Shown: positions 50,304 to 58,400, counted from the first letter of the stretch. The stretch: DNA of 64,000 nt from Lentzea aerocolonigenes (GCF_000974445.1 NZ_BBOJ01000014.1:310001-374000); one strand, 5' to 3'. Numbers and translations: made by a program. Notes: generated from the letters alone by a model not told the origin.

Positions 50304-50642
50304 GTGAACCGATTCCGCGTCCATGAGCTGCCGAAAGACCGGGTGCTGGTTGTCGCGCATCTGACCAGCGCGGATGCGTTGAGTCAGGCCATTCATGACG
50401 GCGCCGACATCGTGGAATTCGACGGTGAACTGGAATTGTCGAAGCTGTCCGAAACGTTGGACGTCGTGACGATCCCGCCAGGGGATGAAGATTTCACCCT
50501 CGCGGCCGCCACGGTGGCTGCGATGTCCGGAGCAAGGGCCGTTCGTGCAACTGACGTGCGGCAGGCGAGGAAGGTCGTGGAGATGGTCGCGAGCGTGACG
50601 GGAACCCGTCCGCCTGCCCGAGCGGTGCGGGCGCTCGCCTGA
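50304..50642 (+). CDS. Miniature dihydropteroate synthase-like protein (FolP2 remnant)
   Basis: 112 aa; FolP proteins are ~270-290 aa. Residues ~12-45 (DRVLVVAHLTSADALSQAIHDG, ADIVEFDG) resemble the FolP segment with GADIVDVGG. Residues ~65-112 (FTLAAATVAAMSGARAVRAT, DVRQARKVVEMVASVTGTRP, PARAVRALA) closely resemble the FolP2 C-terminus. The middle of the barrel, including the catalytic loops, is absent. The gene precedes gpgS with a one-base overlap, exactly where folP2 lies in mycobacteria (Rv1207-Rv1208). It cannot be an active synthase, but its frame is intact. Confidence 0.7.
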   Translation: MNRFRVHELPKDRVLVVAHLTSADALSQAIHDGADIVEFDGELELSKLSETLDVVTIPPGDEDFTLAAATVAAMSGARAVRATDVRQARKVVEMVASVTGTRPPARAVRALA

Positions 50643-51568
50643 TGCTGTCCACCGTCGAAGCCTGGTTCTCCACGCACACGTGGCAGCAGCCGTTGTGGAC
50701 GGTCGACGAACTCGTGGCGTTGAAGCGCGGCCGGACCGTCTCGGTGGTGCTGCCCGCGCTGAACGAGGAGGAGACCGTCGGCGACGTCGTTTCCGTGGTC
50801 ACGCCGTTGCTCGGGACGCTCGTCGACGAGCTGGTGGTGATGGACTCCGGGTCGACCGACCGGACGGCGGAGGTCGCCACCGCCGCCGGGGCGCGGGTCG
50901 TGCGGCGCGAGGACGTCGTGCCGTGGCTGGAACCGTTGCCCGGCAAGGGTGAGGTGCTGTGGCGTTCGCTCGCCGCCACGTCAGGTGACCTGATCGTCTT
51001 CCTCGACTCGGACCTGGTGGAGCCGGAGACCGCGTTCGTGACGGCGTTGCTCGGGCCGCTGCTGGACGTTCCGGACGTGCACCTGGTGAAGGGCTTCTAC
51101 CGGCGGCCGCTGCGGCTGGAGAGCAGTGGTGGTGGGCGGGTCACCGAACTGGTGGCGCGGCCGTTGCTGAACACGTTGCGGCCGGAGCTCTCCGGTGTGG
51201 TGCAACCGCTCGGCGGCGAGTACGCGGCCACCAGGTCCTTTTTGGAGTCCGTGCCCTTCGCGGCCGGGTACGGCGTGGAGATCGGGCTGTTGCTGGACGT
51301 GCACCGGCTCTACGGGCTGTCCGCGCTGGCCCAGGTGAACCTCGGTGTGCGCAAGCACCGGAACCGGTCGCTGTTGCAGCTCGGCGTGATGTCCTCGCAG
51401 ATCATGGGGACCGCGCTGGCCCGGTGCGGGGTGTCCGCGGACTCCGGTGCCCCAAAAAATCAAACACTGACGCAGTTCGTGCAGGTCGGCGGCGAGTGGC
51501 TACCCGACTCGACCGACGTGCTCGTGGCCGATCGGCCGCCGATGGTGCACGTGGTCGAAGAGGGCTAA
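50642..51568 (+). CDS. gpgS: Glucosyl-3-phosphoglycerate synthase
   Basis: 308 aa GT81-family enzyme that joins glucose from a nucleotide sugar to 3-phosphoglycerate, the first step to methylglucose lipopolysaccharide. The GT-A core has VSVVLPALNEEETVGDVV, the metal motif DLIVFLDSDLVEP (DSD), and GKGEVLWRSLAAT. LSGVVQPLGGEYAATRSFLE and FAAGYGVEIGLLLD are family-specific. The ATG shares its A with the preceding stop. The last 69 bases overlap cydC on the other strand. Confidence 0.95.
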   Translation: MLSTVEAWFSTHTWQQPLWTVDELVALKRGRTVSVVLPALNEEETVGDVVSVVTPLLGTLVDELVVMDSGSTDRTAEVATAAGARVVRREDVVPWLEPLPGKGEVLWRSLAATSGDLIVFLDSDLVEPETAFVTALLGPLLDVPDVHLVKGFYRRPLRLESSGGGRVTELVARPLLNTLRPELSGVVQPLGGEYAATRSFLESVPFAAGYGVEIGLLLDVHRLYGLSALAQVNLGVRKHRNRSLLQLGVMSSQIMGTALARCGVSADSGAPKNQTLTQFVQVGGEWLPDSTDVLVADRPPMVHVVEEG

Positions 51569-52792
51569 CTGCTCTTCGCGGTGCGTCACGACCAGCGCGG
51601 TGCCCTGGCAGTTGTCCAGGACGTTCTTGAGCACTCGGTCTGCCTGTTCGGGGTCGAGGCCTTCCGTGGGTTCGTCGAGGAGCAGGACTTCCGGGTTCGC
51701 CAGCACTGATCTGGTGAGGATCAGGCGCTGGCGCTGGCCGCCGGAGATCTCCTCGCCGCGCTCGCCGACGACCTGGTCCCAGTCGAGGTCGAGCTCGGCG
51801 ATCGCGGCCGCCCGGTCCAGTTCCTCCTGTGTCGCACCGGGTTTGGCCAGCAGGACGTTCGTGCGGACCGTGGTGTGGAAGACATGGGCGTCGGCCAGCG
51901 CGCCCCTGCTCGGTTCGAGCTGGTGGGCGAGGGCGTTGAGCAACGTGGTCTTGCCGGCGCCGCTCGGGCCGACGATCGCGGTTTTCCCCTGGAGCGCAGG
52001 GGTTTCGGTGACTCGGGCCGGCTCCGGCTCGTCGGTCGGCTCCGGGGCCGGCTTGCTGAGGGCAGCGAGCGGGATGGTGATCTCGAACGTCGCGACGGCG
52101 GCCATGATCAGCCACGCGGGCTCGTGCAGGGCGAGCATCACCAGCGCCGTGCCGAACTGGGCGGCGATCGCGAACGGGGTCAGGTCGCGGGTGCGTTCCT
52201 TGCGAGACAGTTCTTTCGCCGTAGTGGTCGCGGCAGCGAGTTTTTCGTCGAACAGGCCGTAGGCGATGAGTTCTTCTTTGCTGTGCACCAGTTCCGTGGT
52301 CTGCTCGGTGAGCTTGGCGCGCAACGGCGTGAGGTCCTGCGGCTTGCGGATGGCCAGCCAGGGGAGCAGTACGACGTTGATCAGCAGGCCGATCGCGAGC
52401 GGGAGCGAGAAGCACGCTGCCACCGCGCTCACGATGGCCGCGGTGATCCACGGCAGGGTGGTGCGGAGCCTCGCGTCGAGGTGCTGGTCGACGTTCGTGA
52501 CGATGCGGGTCAAGGCCGTGCCGGACGGGACGTGCCGACGGTGGGCGAGGTCGTCGTAGACGCGCCCGCGGAGCTCGACGGCCTCGCTGAGCACGGCTTT
52601 GTGGCTGGTCAGGCGTTCGAGGTAGCGGAGAGCGCCCTTGGCCAGCGCGAGCGTGCGGACCGCCACGACGGCCACGGTCAGCGCCTGCATCGGCGGGTGC
52701 TCGGCGGCACGCATGATCAGCCACGTCGCCGTAGCGGTGAGGCCGACGCCCGCCAGTTCGGCGAGCACGCCGACACCGATCGCGAGTCTCAC
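51500..52792 (-). CDS. cydC: Cytochrome bd biogenesis ABC protein CydC, shortened
   Basis: 430 aa; CydC is usually ~550. The membrane part starts LAIGVGVLAELAGVGLTATA and has ALRYLERLTSHKAVLSEAVE, the CydC-type helix pair. The nucleotide-binding domain keeps Walker A (GPSGAGKTT), the signature ISGGQRQRL and Walker B (VLLLDEPTEGLD). Between Walker A and the usual Q loop about 30 residues are missing: GALADAHVFHTTVR (~297-309) lacks the Q-loop Gln. With CydD it forms the thiol/heme exporter needed for bd oxidase. The GTG overlaps the cydD stop. Confidence 0.85.
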   Translation of the reverse strand: MRLAIGVGVLAELAGVGLTATATWLIMRAAEHPPMQALTVAVVAVRTLALAKGALRYLERLTSHKAVLSEAVELRGRVYDDLAHRRHVPSGTALTRIVTNVDQHLDARLRTTLPWITAAIVSAVAACFSLPLAIGLLINVVLLPWLAIRKPQDLTPLRAKLTEQTTELVHSKEELIAYGLFDEKLAAATTTAKELSRKERTRDLTPFAIAAQFGTALVMLALHEPAWLIMAAVATFEITIPLAALSKPAPEPTDEPEPARVTETPALQGKTAIVGPSGAGKTTLLNALAHQLEPSRGALADAHVFHTTVRTNVLLAKPGATQEELDRAAAIAELDLDWDQVVGERGEEISGGQRQRLILTRSVLANPEVLLLDEPTEGLDPEQADRVLKNVLDNCQGTALVVTHREEQLALFDHVHHRRPIGHEHVGRVG

Positions 52793-54138
52793 ACCGTCAC
52801 CACCCTGTCGACCTCGTTCAGCAACGTCGGCCGGTGCGCCACGATCACCGCGGTCCTGCCCTTCGTGAAGTCGCGCGTCGCCTCGAGCACAAGGGATTCC
52901 GTCTCCGCGTCGAGGTGCGCGGTCGGTTCGTCGAGCAGGAACAGTCCGGCTTGCCGCCGGTCCAGCGCCTTCGCGAGCGCGACACGTTGCTGCTCACCGG
53001 ACGAGAGGTTCGCCGGGACGAGTGTGGGCCGTTGCGGCACCCACGACAGCGCTTCCAGCCACTTCTTCTGGTCGATCTCGCGCAGGTCGACGCCACCGAC
53101 CAGGACCCGGCCGCGGTCCGGCCGCACGAAACCCAGCAACAGCCCGAGGATCGTGCTCTTGCCCGCGCCGCTGGGCCCGACCAGCGCGATGCGTTCGCCG
53201 GGTTCGATGCGCAGCGAGAAGTTCTCGAGGCTGCGGACGCTCACCTCGTCGAACACGATCTCGGCCTCGGCGAGATCCGGTGGCGTCACGCCGGTGCGGA
53301 CGGTCGCGGTGGGTAGCTTGGCGAGCACCTCCCGGCCCTGCGCGCTCGCGTGGTACTGCGCCCCGGCCGCACGCAACGGCAGAAACGCTTCTGGTGCAAG
53401 GAAGAGCACGAGCAGCGCGGTGTGCAGCGCAACTCCGCCGCCGAGCAGCCGGAGACCGACCGGGACGGCGACGAGCGCCACCGACATCGTCGCGACCAGC
53501 TCCAGCACGAACGCCGACAGGAACGCCACCCGCAGCGCCGACATCGTCTCGGTCATGTGCTGGGCGGCGAACTGGCGGACCGTGGTGGACTGGGCCTCGG
53601 CCCTGCCGAACGCCCGCAGCGTGCCGATTCCCTTGACCACGTCGAGGAAGTGCCCGCCGAGGGTCGCGAGCGCGTCCCACTGCCTGGCCGTCCGCTCACG
53701 GGTGTGCGCGCCGACCAGGGCACCGAAGACCGGGACCAACGGCAGCGTCGCCAGGATCGTCAAGGCCGCGGTCAGGTCTGCGAACGCCAACCGGATCACC
53801 ACGGCGAGTGGCACGGCCACGGCCAGGACCTGCTGTGGCAAGTACCCGACGACGTACGGCGTCACGTCGTGCACGCCGCGCGTCACCAGCGTGGCGACCT
53901 CGCCGGCCTTGTTCCCCGGCGTGCGCAGGAAGGCCTCCCGAAGCCGGGCGCGAGTCCGTTCCGCCGCCCGGTGTGCCCATTCGCGGTGCACCCACCACAC
54001 CAGCACCCGCAAGCCGATGACCAGGCACAGCAACAGGTATCCGCTGCCGCCGCTGAAGACCGACGCCAGGAGCTCTGCCTGCGCCAGCACCAGGAACGGG
54101 ATCGGGATCAGCGCGAGGAGATGGCGACGATCGACCAC
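52789..54138 (-). CDS. cydD: Cytochrome bd biogenesis ABC protein CydD, shortened
   Basis: 449 aa from the GTG at 54138, overlapping cydB by 31 bases; the family norm is ~550. Six membrane helices are present (LLALIPIPFLVLAQAELLAS, GEVATLVTRGVHDVTPYVVG). In the ATPase domain Walker A is GPSGAGKST and Q369 lies in the Q loop, but the protein then runs VPQRPTLVPANLSSGEQQRV: the whole helical subdomain between the Q loop and the signature (~35-40 residues) is absent. Walker B (LFLLDEPTAHLD) and the H loop (IVAHRP) follow. The frame is clean, so the deletion is not a sequencing frameshift. Confidence 0.85.
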   Translation of the reverse strand: MVDRRHLLALIPIPFLVLAQAELLASVFSGGSGYLLLCLVIGLRVLVWWVHREWAHRAAERTRARLREAFLRTPGNKAGEVATLVTRGVHDVTPYVVGYLPQQVLAVAVPLAVVIRLAFADLTAALTILATLPLVPVFGALVGAHTRERTARQWDALATLGGHFLDVVKGIGTLRAFGRAEAQSTTVRQFAAQHMTETMSALRVAFLSAFVLELVATMSVALVAVPVGLRLLGGGVALHTALLVLFLAPEAFLPLRAAGAQYHASAQGREVLAKLPTATVRTGVTPPDLAEAEIVFDEVSVRSLENFSLRIEPGERIALVGPSGAGKSTILGLLLGFVRPDRGRVLVGGVDLREIDQKKWLEALSWVPQRPTLVPANLSSGEQQRVALAKALDRRQAGLFLLDEPTAHLDAETESLVLEATRDFTKGRTAVIVAHRPTLLNEVDRVVTV

Positions 54139-54731
54139 TGCAACACCACCACCAGCGGGATGATCGGGATCGCGACCCACGCGAGCAGACCGAGCGTGTC
54201 GCTGTGCGCCATGAGCCCGCTGACGTCGATCGAGCTGAACGCGAGCGGGATCGGCAACGCGCAGAGCAACGCGGTCAACGGGAACAGCGTCCACCGCCGG
54301 TTCTGGAACACCCAGCCGTGCACCGCGAACAGCACCGGCATCACGAGCGCCACCAGCGGGGGTGCGTCGAGCAGGTGCACCAGGAACAGGCCCCAGCCAA
54401 CGGAAACCATCAACCCGCCGGTGAACACGAGCCACCACCACAGCCGCAGCTGCACCGACGCCATGAACAACACCAACCCGGCCAGGACCAGCGTGAACGT
54501 GCTGTGCGCGCCGGACAGCAACTCGCCTTCGAGCCGCGGGAACGCCGCGAACAGCACACCGATCGCGGCCACCAGCCACACCTCGTTGCCGAGGAAGAAC
54601 GGCGTCATCCGCTGCAGTGCCTCGGCTTTCCGGCGGAACGGCAGCAGCAACGCCGTGCCGTAGTCGAAGCCGGCCAGCGAGAAGTAGCCGACGGTCAGCG
54701 TGCCGAGCACGAACAACCAGAGCGTTTCCAT
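54108..54731 (-). CDS. cydB: Cytochrome bd-type oxidase subunit II, miniature form
   Basis: 207 aa; CydB is normally ~330-380. The start METLWLFVLGTLTVGYFSLA GFDYGTALLLP and FFLGNEVWLVAAIGVLFAAF are typical. Only about seven membrane helices are seen, with short loops. The end LLAWVAIPIIPLVVVLQWSI matches the normal last helix. It therefore looks internally condensed, not cut at one end. It is the second subunit of the quinol oxidase. Its ATG overlaps the cydA stop by one base. Confidence 0.82.
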   Translation of the reverse strand: METLWLFVLGTLTVGYFSLAGFDYGTALLLPFRRKAEALQRMTPFFLGNEVWLVAAIGVLFAAFPRLEGELLSGAHSTFTLVLAGLVLFMASVQLRLWWWLVFTGGLMVSVGWGLFLVHLLDAPPLVALVMPVLFAVHGWVFQNRRWTLFPLTALLCALPIPLAFSSIDVSGLMAHSDTLGLLAWVAIPIIPLVVVLQWSIVAISSR

Positions 54732-55885
54732 CAGAGAGTCACCACCAGCGGCGAGACGGGAGCCGGCGCCACGTCCGGACCACGACGGACCGCACGTGCG
54801 ATCAACGCCCAGTCGACGCAGGCCAGCAGCACGAACAGGGACGTGAAGACGATGAGCGACAACCGGATCTGCGACGCGTCCACGTGGGACACCGCGTCCT
54901 CGGTGCGCAGCAGGCCGTAGACGAGCCACGGCTGCCGGCCGACCTCGCGGAACATCCACCCGAAGACGGCGGCGCAGAACGGCAGCGGAATGCCGATCAC
55001 CATGAGGTACAGCGGAAAGCGCATCCGGATCACGGCGTCCTTGATCAGCAGCGGCAGCGTGAGCCAGCTGACCAGGGTCAGCGTCATCCCGATCAGGATC
55101 ATGAACCCGAGCGCGACTCCCGGGCCGGCCGCGAACTTGCCGGGCTGGAGCTCGCTGATGATCGGGAACTGCGCGAACCCCGCGCCGATCAGCGACGGCG
55201 TGGCCAGGGCCGTCGTGACCACGCCCATCCGCAGCGAGCGGCGGAAGAAGTCGACCTCGGGCGTCCGCTTGATGAAGTGGTACGCGGACACCCCGGTCAT
55301 GAACACCCCGCCGACCGTGATGGACGCGAAGATCACGTGCATCAGCGCCGAGTTGAACGTGGGGTTGCTCAGGAGCGCGGAGAAGTCGTCCAGCCGCAAC
55401 ACGTTCCCCTCGACCCGGTAGCCGACGGGGTGCTGGAGGAACCCGTTCGCCGCCATGATCCAGAACGCCGACGCGAACGCGGTGAGAGCGGTCAGGTACA
55501 GCAACGCGAGGTGCACCCAGCGGTTGAGCTTGCCCCAGCCGAAGATCCACAGGCCGAGGAACGTCGACTCCAGGAAGAACGCGATCAGAGTCTCCAGCGC
55601 GAGCGGCGCCCCGAACACGTCACCGGCATAGGTCGCGAGGCCCGACCAGTTGAGGCCGAACTGGAACTCCATCACGATGCCGGTGGCGATCCCCAGCGCG
55701 TAGTTGATCACGTAGATCCGGCCCCAGAACCGCGTCATCCGTTCGTGCACGGGCGCGCCGGTGATCGTGAACCGCGTCTGCATGATCACGAGCAAGGTGA
55801 CCAGGCCCAGCGTGAGCAGCACGAACAGGAAGTGGAAGGACGTCGTCAACGCGAACTGGAGACGGGCGAGGTCTGCTGCGCTCAT
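54731..55885 (-). CDS. cydA: Cytochrome bd-type oxidase subunit I without the Q loop
   Basis: 384 aa; most CydA are 440-520. Heme ligands and channel residues are found: H18 in TSFHFLF, E98 and E106 (ALETLIAFFLESTFLG), H183 in ALMHVIFAS, and GRQPW at ~316-320. The quinol-binding Q loop is almost gone: SELQPGKFAAGPGVALGFMI (~245-262) joins the helices directly. K250 may equal the conserved quinol Lys, but the following Glu is replaced. The Met heme ligand region reads FMILIGM. It starts a cydABDC operon; a TAGCGT box lies 8 bases before the ATG. Confidence 0.87.
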   Translation of the reverse strand: MSAADLARLQFALTTSFHFLFVLLTLGLVTLLVIMQTRFTITGAPVHERMTRFWGRIYVINYALGIATGIVMEFQFGLNWSGLATYAGDVFGAPLALETLIAFFLESTFLGLWIFGWGKLNRWVHLALLYLTALTAFASAFWIMAANGFLQHPVGYRVEGNVLRLDDFSALLSNPTFNSALMHVIFASITVGGVFMTGVSAYHFIKRTPEVDFFRRSLRMGVVTTALATPSLIGAGFAQFPIISELQPGKFAAGPGVALGFMILIGMTLTLVSWLTLPLLIKDAVIRMRFPLYLMVIGIPLPFCAAVFGWMFREVGRQPWLVYGLLRTEDAVSHVDASQIRLSLIVFTSLFVLLACVDWALIARAVRRGPDVAPAPVSPLVVTL

Positions 55886-55893
55886 AGGTAGGG

Positions 55894-55899
55894 ACGCTA
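55894..55899 (-). promoter_or_regulatory. Candidate -10 box of the cyd operon
   Basis: TAGCGT on the minus strand, 8 bases before the cydA ATG at 55885. Confidence 0.45.
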
Positions 55900-55918
55900 T
55901 AGGTAGCGCGCCTACTTA
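55900..55918. promoter_or_regulatory. Candidate operator dyad at the cyd promoter
   Basis: A near-perfect 19-bp dyad reading TAGGTAGCGCGCCTACTTA on the plus strand (half-site TAnGTAG with CGCG centre) lies directly upstream of the -10. A repressor here would block transcription. The adjacent PadR gene is the obvious candidate regulator, but its usual site is different. Confidence 0.45.
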
Positions 55919-56081
55919 TGAACGGATCGGAGCGCATCTCAGGGACATCTCAGGGCCGACCCTGAAGGGACGCTGAAGCCTCGCCGAACTGCTTCCAGCG
56001 CAACAGGTTCGTGCCCTCGGACACCAGAGGGTTGGTCCGAAATCAGGGATTTCCCAGGGGCCGGTCCCAGGGCCGGATCAG

Positions 56082-56087
56082 TAGAGT
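56082..56087 (+). promoter_or_regulatory. Candidate -10 box for the PadR gene
   Basis: TAGAGT ends 8 bases before the ATG at 56096. Confidence 0.45.
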
Positions 56088-56095
56088 CACGACCC

Positions 56096-56434
56096 ATGAA
56101 GCCCGACGCGCTACGCGGCCACCTCGACGCGTTGCTGCTGGCCACGCTCGACGGCAGGCAGCTGCACGGCTACGCGATCATCGAGGCGTTGCAGCAGGGC
56201 AGCGGCGGCGCGCTGGACCTCCCGACGGGCACGGTCTACCCCGCGCTGCGGCGGCTGGAGCGAGCCGGGCACGTGGTCAGCGACTGGAGCACGGTCGGCG
56301 GCCGCAAGCGCCGCACGTACAAGCTCACGCAGGCGGGTCAGCGGGCGCTGAACGCCGAGCGCAGCGCGTGGCGGGAGTTCACGACGGTCATCGACGGGGT
56401 GCTGGGGGGTGACGGCAAGTGGGCACAGACCTGA
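56096..56434 (+). CDS. PadR-family transcriptional regulator
   Basis: 112 aa. The winged-helix signature is complete: LRGHLDALLLATLDGRQLHG YAIIEAL, then TGTVYPALRRLERAGHV and RRTYKLTQAGQRALNAER. It is the short PadR-s2 type. It is coupled (16-base overlap) to a membrane protein with an N-terminal HAAS-like domain, a standard pair in which the two act together. The pair is divergent from the cyd operon, so one or both may control cyd. Confidence 0.92.
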   Translation: MKPDALRGHLDALLLATLDGRQLHGYAIIEALQQGSGGALDLPTGTVYPALRRLERAGHVVSDWSTVGGRKRRTYKLTQAGQRALNAERSAWREFTTVIDGVLGGDGKWAQT

Positions 56435-57096
56435 TCGAGCGCTACGTGACCGATCTCGGGTCACGGTTGCAGGGATCGCGCAGGCAGGTGCGCGACCTGC
56501 TCACCGAGACCCGCGACAGCCTGAGCGACGCCACCGAGGCCCACCTCGGCCGCGGCCTGGACGAGGAGACGGCCCAGCGCAGGGCCGTCGAGGAGTTCGG
56601 TTCTGTCCGCGAGATCGCCGGGGAGTACCAGGCGGAGCTCGCCGTCGCGTACGGCGCACGGACGCTGATGTGGCTCGCCCTGGTGCTGCCGGTGATGCAC
56701 GCCGCGTGGGAGATGGGCCGGATGTACTTCATCGGCCCGTGGCAGGACTTCGGCGGCCCGGTGCCGTCCTGGTACCTGTGGATCGCCAAGGCCAACGACA
56801 TGACCAGCGGCATCTCCGCCGGCGTCGCACTGGTCGCGCTCGTCCTCGGCCGGGTCGTGGCCCGCAGGGTCGACGCGAGGGTGCTGGCCAGGATCGCGGG
56901 CGCGACGGCGCTGGTGTCCGTGCTGCTCGTGGTGCTGGGCAACGTGGCCATCCTCACCGCCACCTGGGGTGTCGACCCGCAACGGCTCGTGCAGTCGCTG
57001 CCGATGTCGATCGCGAGCTTCGTGACGTGGGCCGTGATCATTCGTCTCGGTCTGCTCGCTCGCCGCGCGCTGAGCTGTGCCACGATCGTCGGGTGA
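56419..57096 (+). CDS. HAAS-type membrane protein, partner of PadR
   Basis: 225 aa from the GTG at 56419. The N-terminal ~75 residues (IERYVTDLGSRLQGSRRQVR DLLTETRDSL, EEFGSVREIAGEYQAEL) form the HAAS/permease-prefix domain; four membrane helices follow. Such proteins sit beside PadR regulators and are thought to tune their activity, by inference from gene neighbourhood. It overlaps the next gene in a GTGA. Confidence 0.85.
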   Translation: MGTDLIERYVTDLGSRLQGSRRQVRDLLTETRDSLSDATEAHLGRGLDEETAQRRAVEEFGSVREIAGEYQAELAVAYGARTLMWLALVLPVMHAAWEMGRMYFIGPWQDFGGPVPSWYLWIAKANDMTSGISAGVALVALVLGRVVARRVDARVLARIAGATALVSVLLVVLGNVAILTATWGVDPQRLVQSLPMSIASFVTWAVIIRLGLLARRALSCATIVG

Positions 57097-57392
57097 CCAA
57101 CGCCCTTCTCTACCTGATCGTGATGGTGGCCGTCGCGGCAGTGGTGTTCCTGCTCGCGGCGTTGGTGTTCGGACGCGGCGAGGAGCTCGCCCCGCTGCCG
57201 CCAGGAGCCTCGCCGACGCGGCTGCCGTCGGAGGACATCACCGCGGAGGACGTCCGCGAGCTGAAGTTCCAGCAGGTGTTCCGCGGCTACAAGATGAGCG
57301 AGGTCGACTGGGCGTTGCAGCGCCTGTCGTCCGAGGTCGAGAGGCTGCGGGCGCGCGTGGCGGAGCTGGAGAGCAGCAGTGACCGAGCTTGA
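57093..57392 (+). CDS. Small membrane protein with DivIVA-like segment
   Basis: 99 aa: one N-terminal helix (LLYLIVMVAVAAVVFLLAAL), a proline-rich linker, then VFRGYKMSEVDWALQRLSSE and a short coiled coil (VERLRARVAEL). The F-R-G-Y-x-x-x-E-V-D motif is the DivIVA-domain signature. It corresponds in place to Rv1209, between gpgS and tag. Likely it acts at the membrane; the function is not known. Confidence 0.85.
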   Translation: MTNALLYLIVMVAVAAVVFLLAALVFGRGEELAPLPPGASPTRLPSEDITAEDVRELKFQQVFRGYKMSEVDWALQRLSSEVERLRARVAELESSSDRA

Positions 57393-57777
57393 GCTGACGG
57401 TCGAGGTGGCGGCTCCACCCGACACGATCTTCCGCGCCATGACCGACTGGGAACGCCAGCACGAGTGGATGTTCGGCACGCGCGTCTCGGTCGTGGCCGG
57501 TGACGGGAAGTCGGTCGGCAGCGAGATCGAGGCGGTCACGTTCGGCGTCTCGGACCGCATGCGGATCACGCGCTGGGACCCGCCGCACGCCGTCGAGGTC
57601 CTCAAGCTCGGCAAGGTCGTGCGCGGAACCGGTGCGTTCGCCGTGCGCGGCAGCCGTTTCGTGTGGACGGAACGCCTCGACGTGCCGTTCTTCTTCCCCG
57701 TGGTGAAGCCGCTCTTCGTGCTGGGGCTGCGCCGGTCGATGCAGCGGTTCGCCCGTTTCGCCGAGGAGTACCGGTGA
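57379..57777 (+). CDS. SRPBCC-family protein
   Basis: 132 aa from the GTG at 57379. The START-like pattern is visible: LTVEVAAPPDTIFRAMTDWE RQHEW, IEAVTFGVSDRMRITRWDPP and FPVVKPLFVLGLRRSMQRFA RFAEEY. It has a hydrophobic ligand pocket by family, ligand unknown. It overlaps both neighbours and is part of the operon with tag. Confidence 0.88.
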   Translation: MTELELTVEVAAPPDTIFRAMTDWERQHEWMFGTRVSVVAGDGKSVGSEIEAVTFGVSDRMRITRWDPPHAVEVLKLGKVVRGTGAFAVRGSRFVWTERLDVPFFFPVVKPLFVLGLRRSMQRFARFAEEYR

Positions 57778-58316
57778 TCGCGCGTTGCCCCTGGGGAGCC
57801 TCGACCCCGGACTACGTCGAGTACCACGACACCGAGTGGGGCGTGGAGCTGCACGGCACGGACGCCCTGTACGAGCGGATGTCGTTGGAGGCGTTCCAAT
57901 CCGGGCTGTCGTGGATCACGATCCTGCGCAAGCGGCCGGCGTTCCGGACGGCGTTCGCCGGCTTCGACCCGAAGCTGGTCGCCGAGTTCGGGCCCGCCGA
58001 CGTGGAAAGGCTGATGGCCGACGCGGGCATCGTCCGGAACCGGATGAAGATCGACGCCGCCATCCACAACGCCCGCGTGATCGCCGAGCAGGACGTCGAC
58101 CTCGACGCTCTGTTGTGGTCGTTCGCGCCGTCGGACCACGTGCGGCCGACGACGATCGCGGACGTTCCGGCGATCACGAACGAGTCCAAGGCGATGGCCA
58201 AGGAGCTGAAGCGCCGCGGGTTCAAGTTCCTCGGCCCCACCACGTGCTACGCGCTGATGCAGGCCACCGGGATGGTGGACGACCACATCGCGACCTGCTT
58301 CCGCGCCACGGCCTGA
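57774..58316 (+). CDS. tag: DNA-3-methyladenine glycosylase I
   Basis: 180 aa. The zinc-binding ends are present: RCPWGASTPDYVEYHDTEWG at the N-terminus and MVDDHIATC at the C-terminus. The catalytic Glu/pocket region LEAFQSGLSWITILRKRPAF and FLGPTTCYALMQATGMVDDH are typical. It removes 3-methyladenine from DNA. Together with ogt at 4.3 kb it adds to alkylation repair. It lies at the place of Rv1210 (tagA). Confidence 0.95.
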   Translation: MIARCPWGASTPDYVEYHDTEWGVELHGTDALYERMSLEAFQSGLSWITILRKRPAFRTAFAGFDPKLVAEFGPADVERLMADAGIVRNRMKIDAAIHNARVIAEQDVDLDALLWSFAPSDHVRPTTIADVPAITNESKAMAKELKRRGFKFLGPTTCYALMQATGMVDDHIATCFRATA

Positions 58317-58400
58317 AGCCGTCGAGCTCCTCGGCCGCGCGTTCCAGAGCGGCCACGACACCGTTGCGCACGCAGCGTTGCAGGGCGCCGCCGCTGCAAC

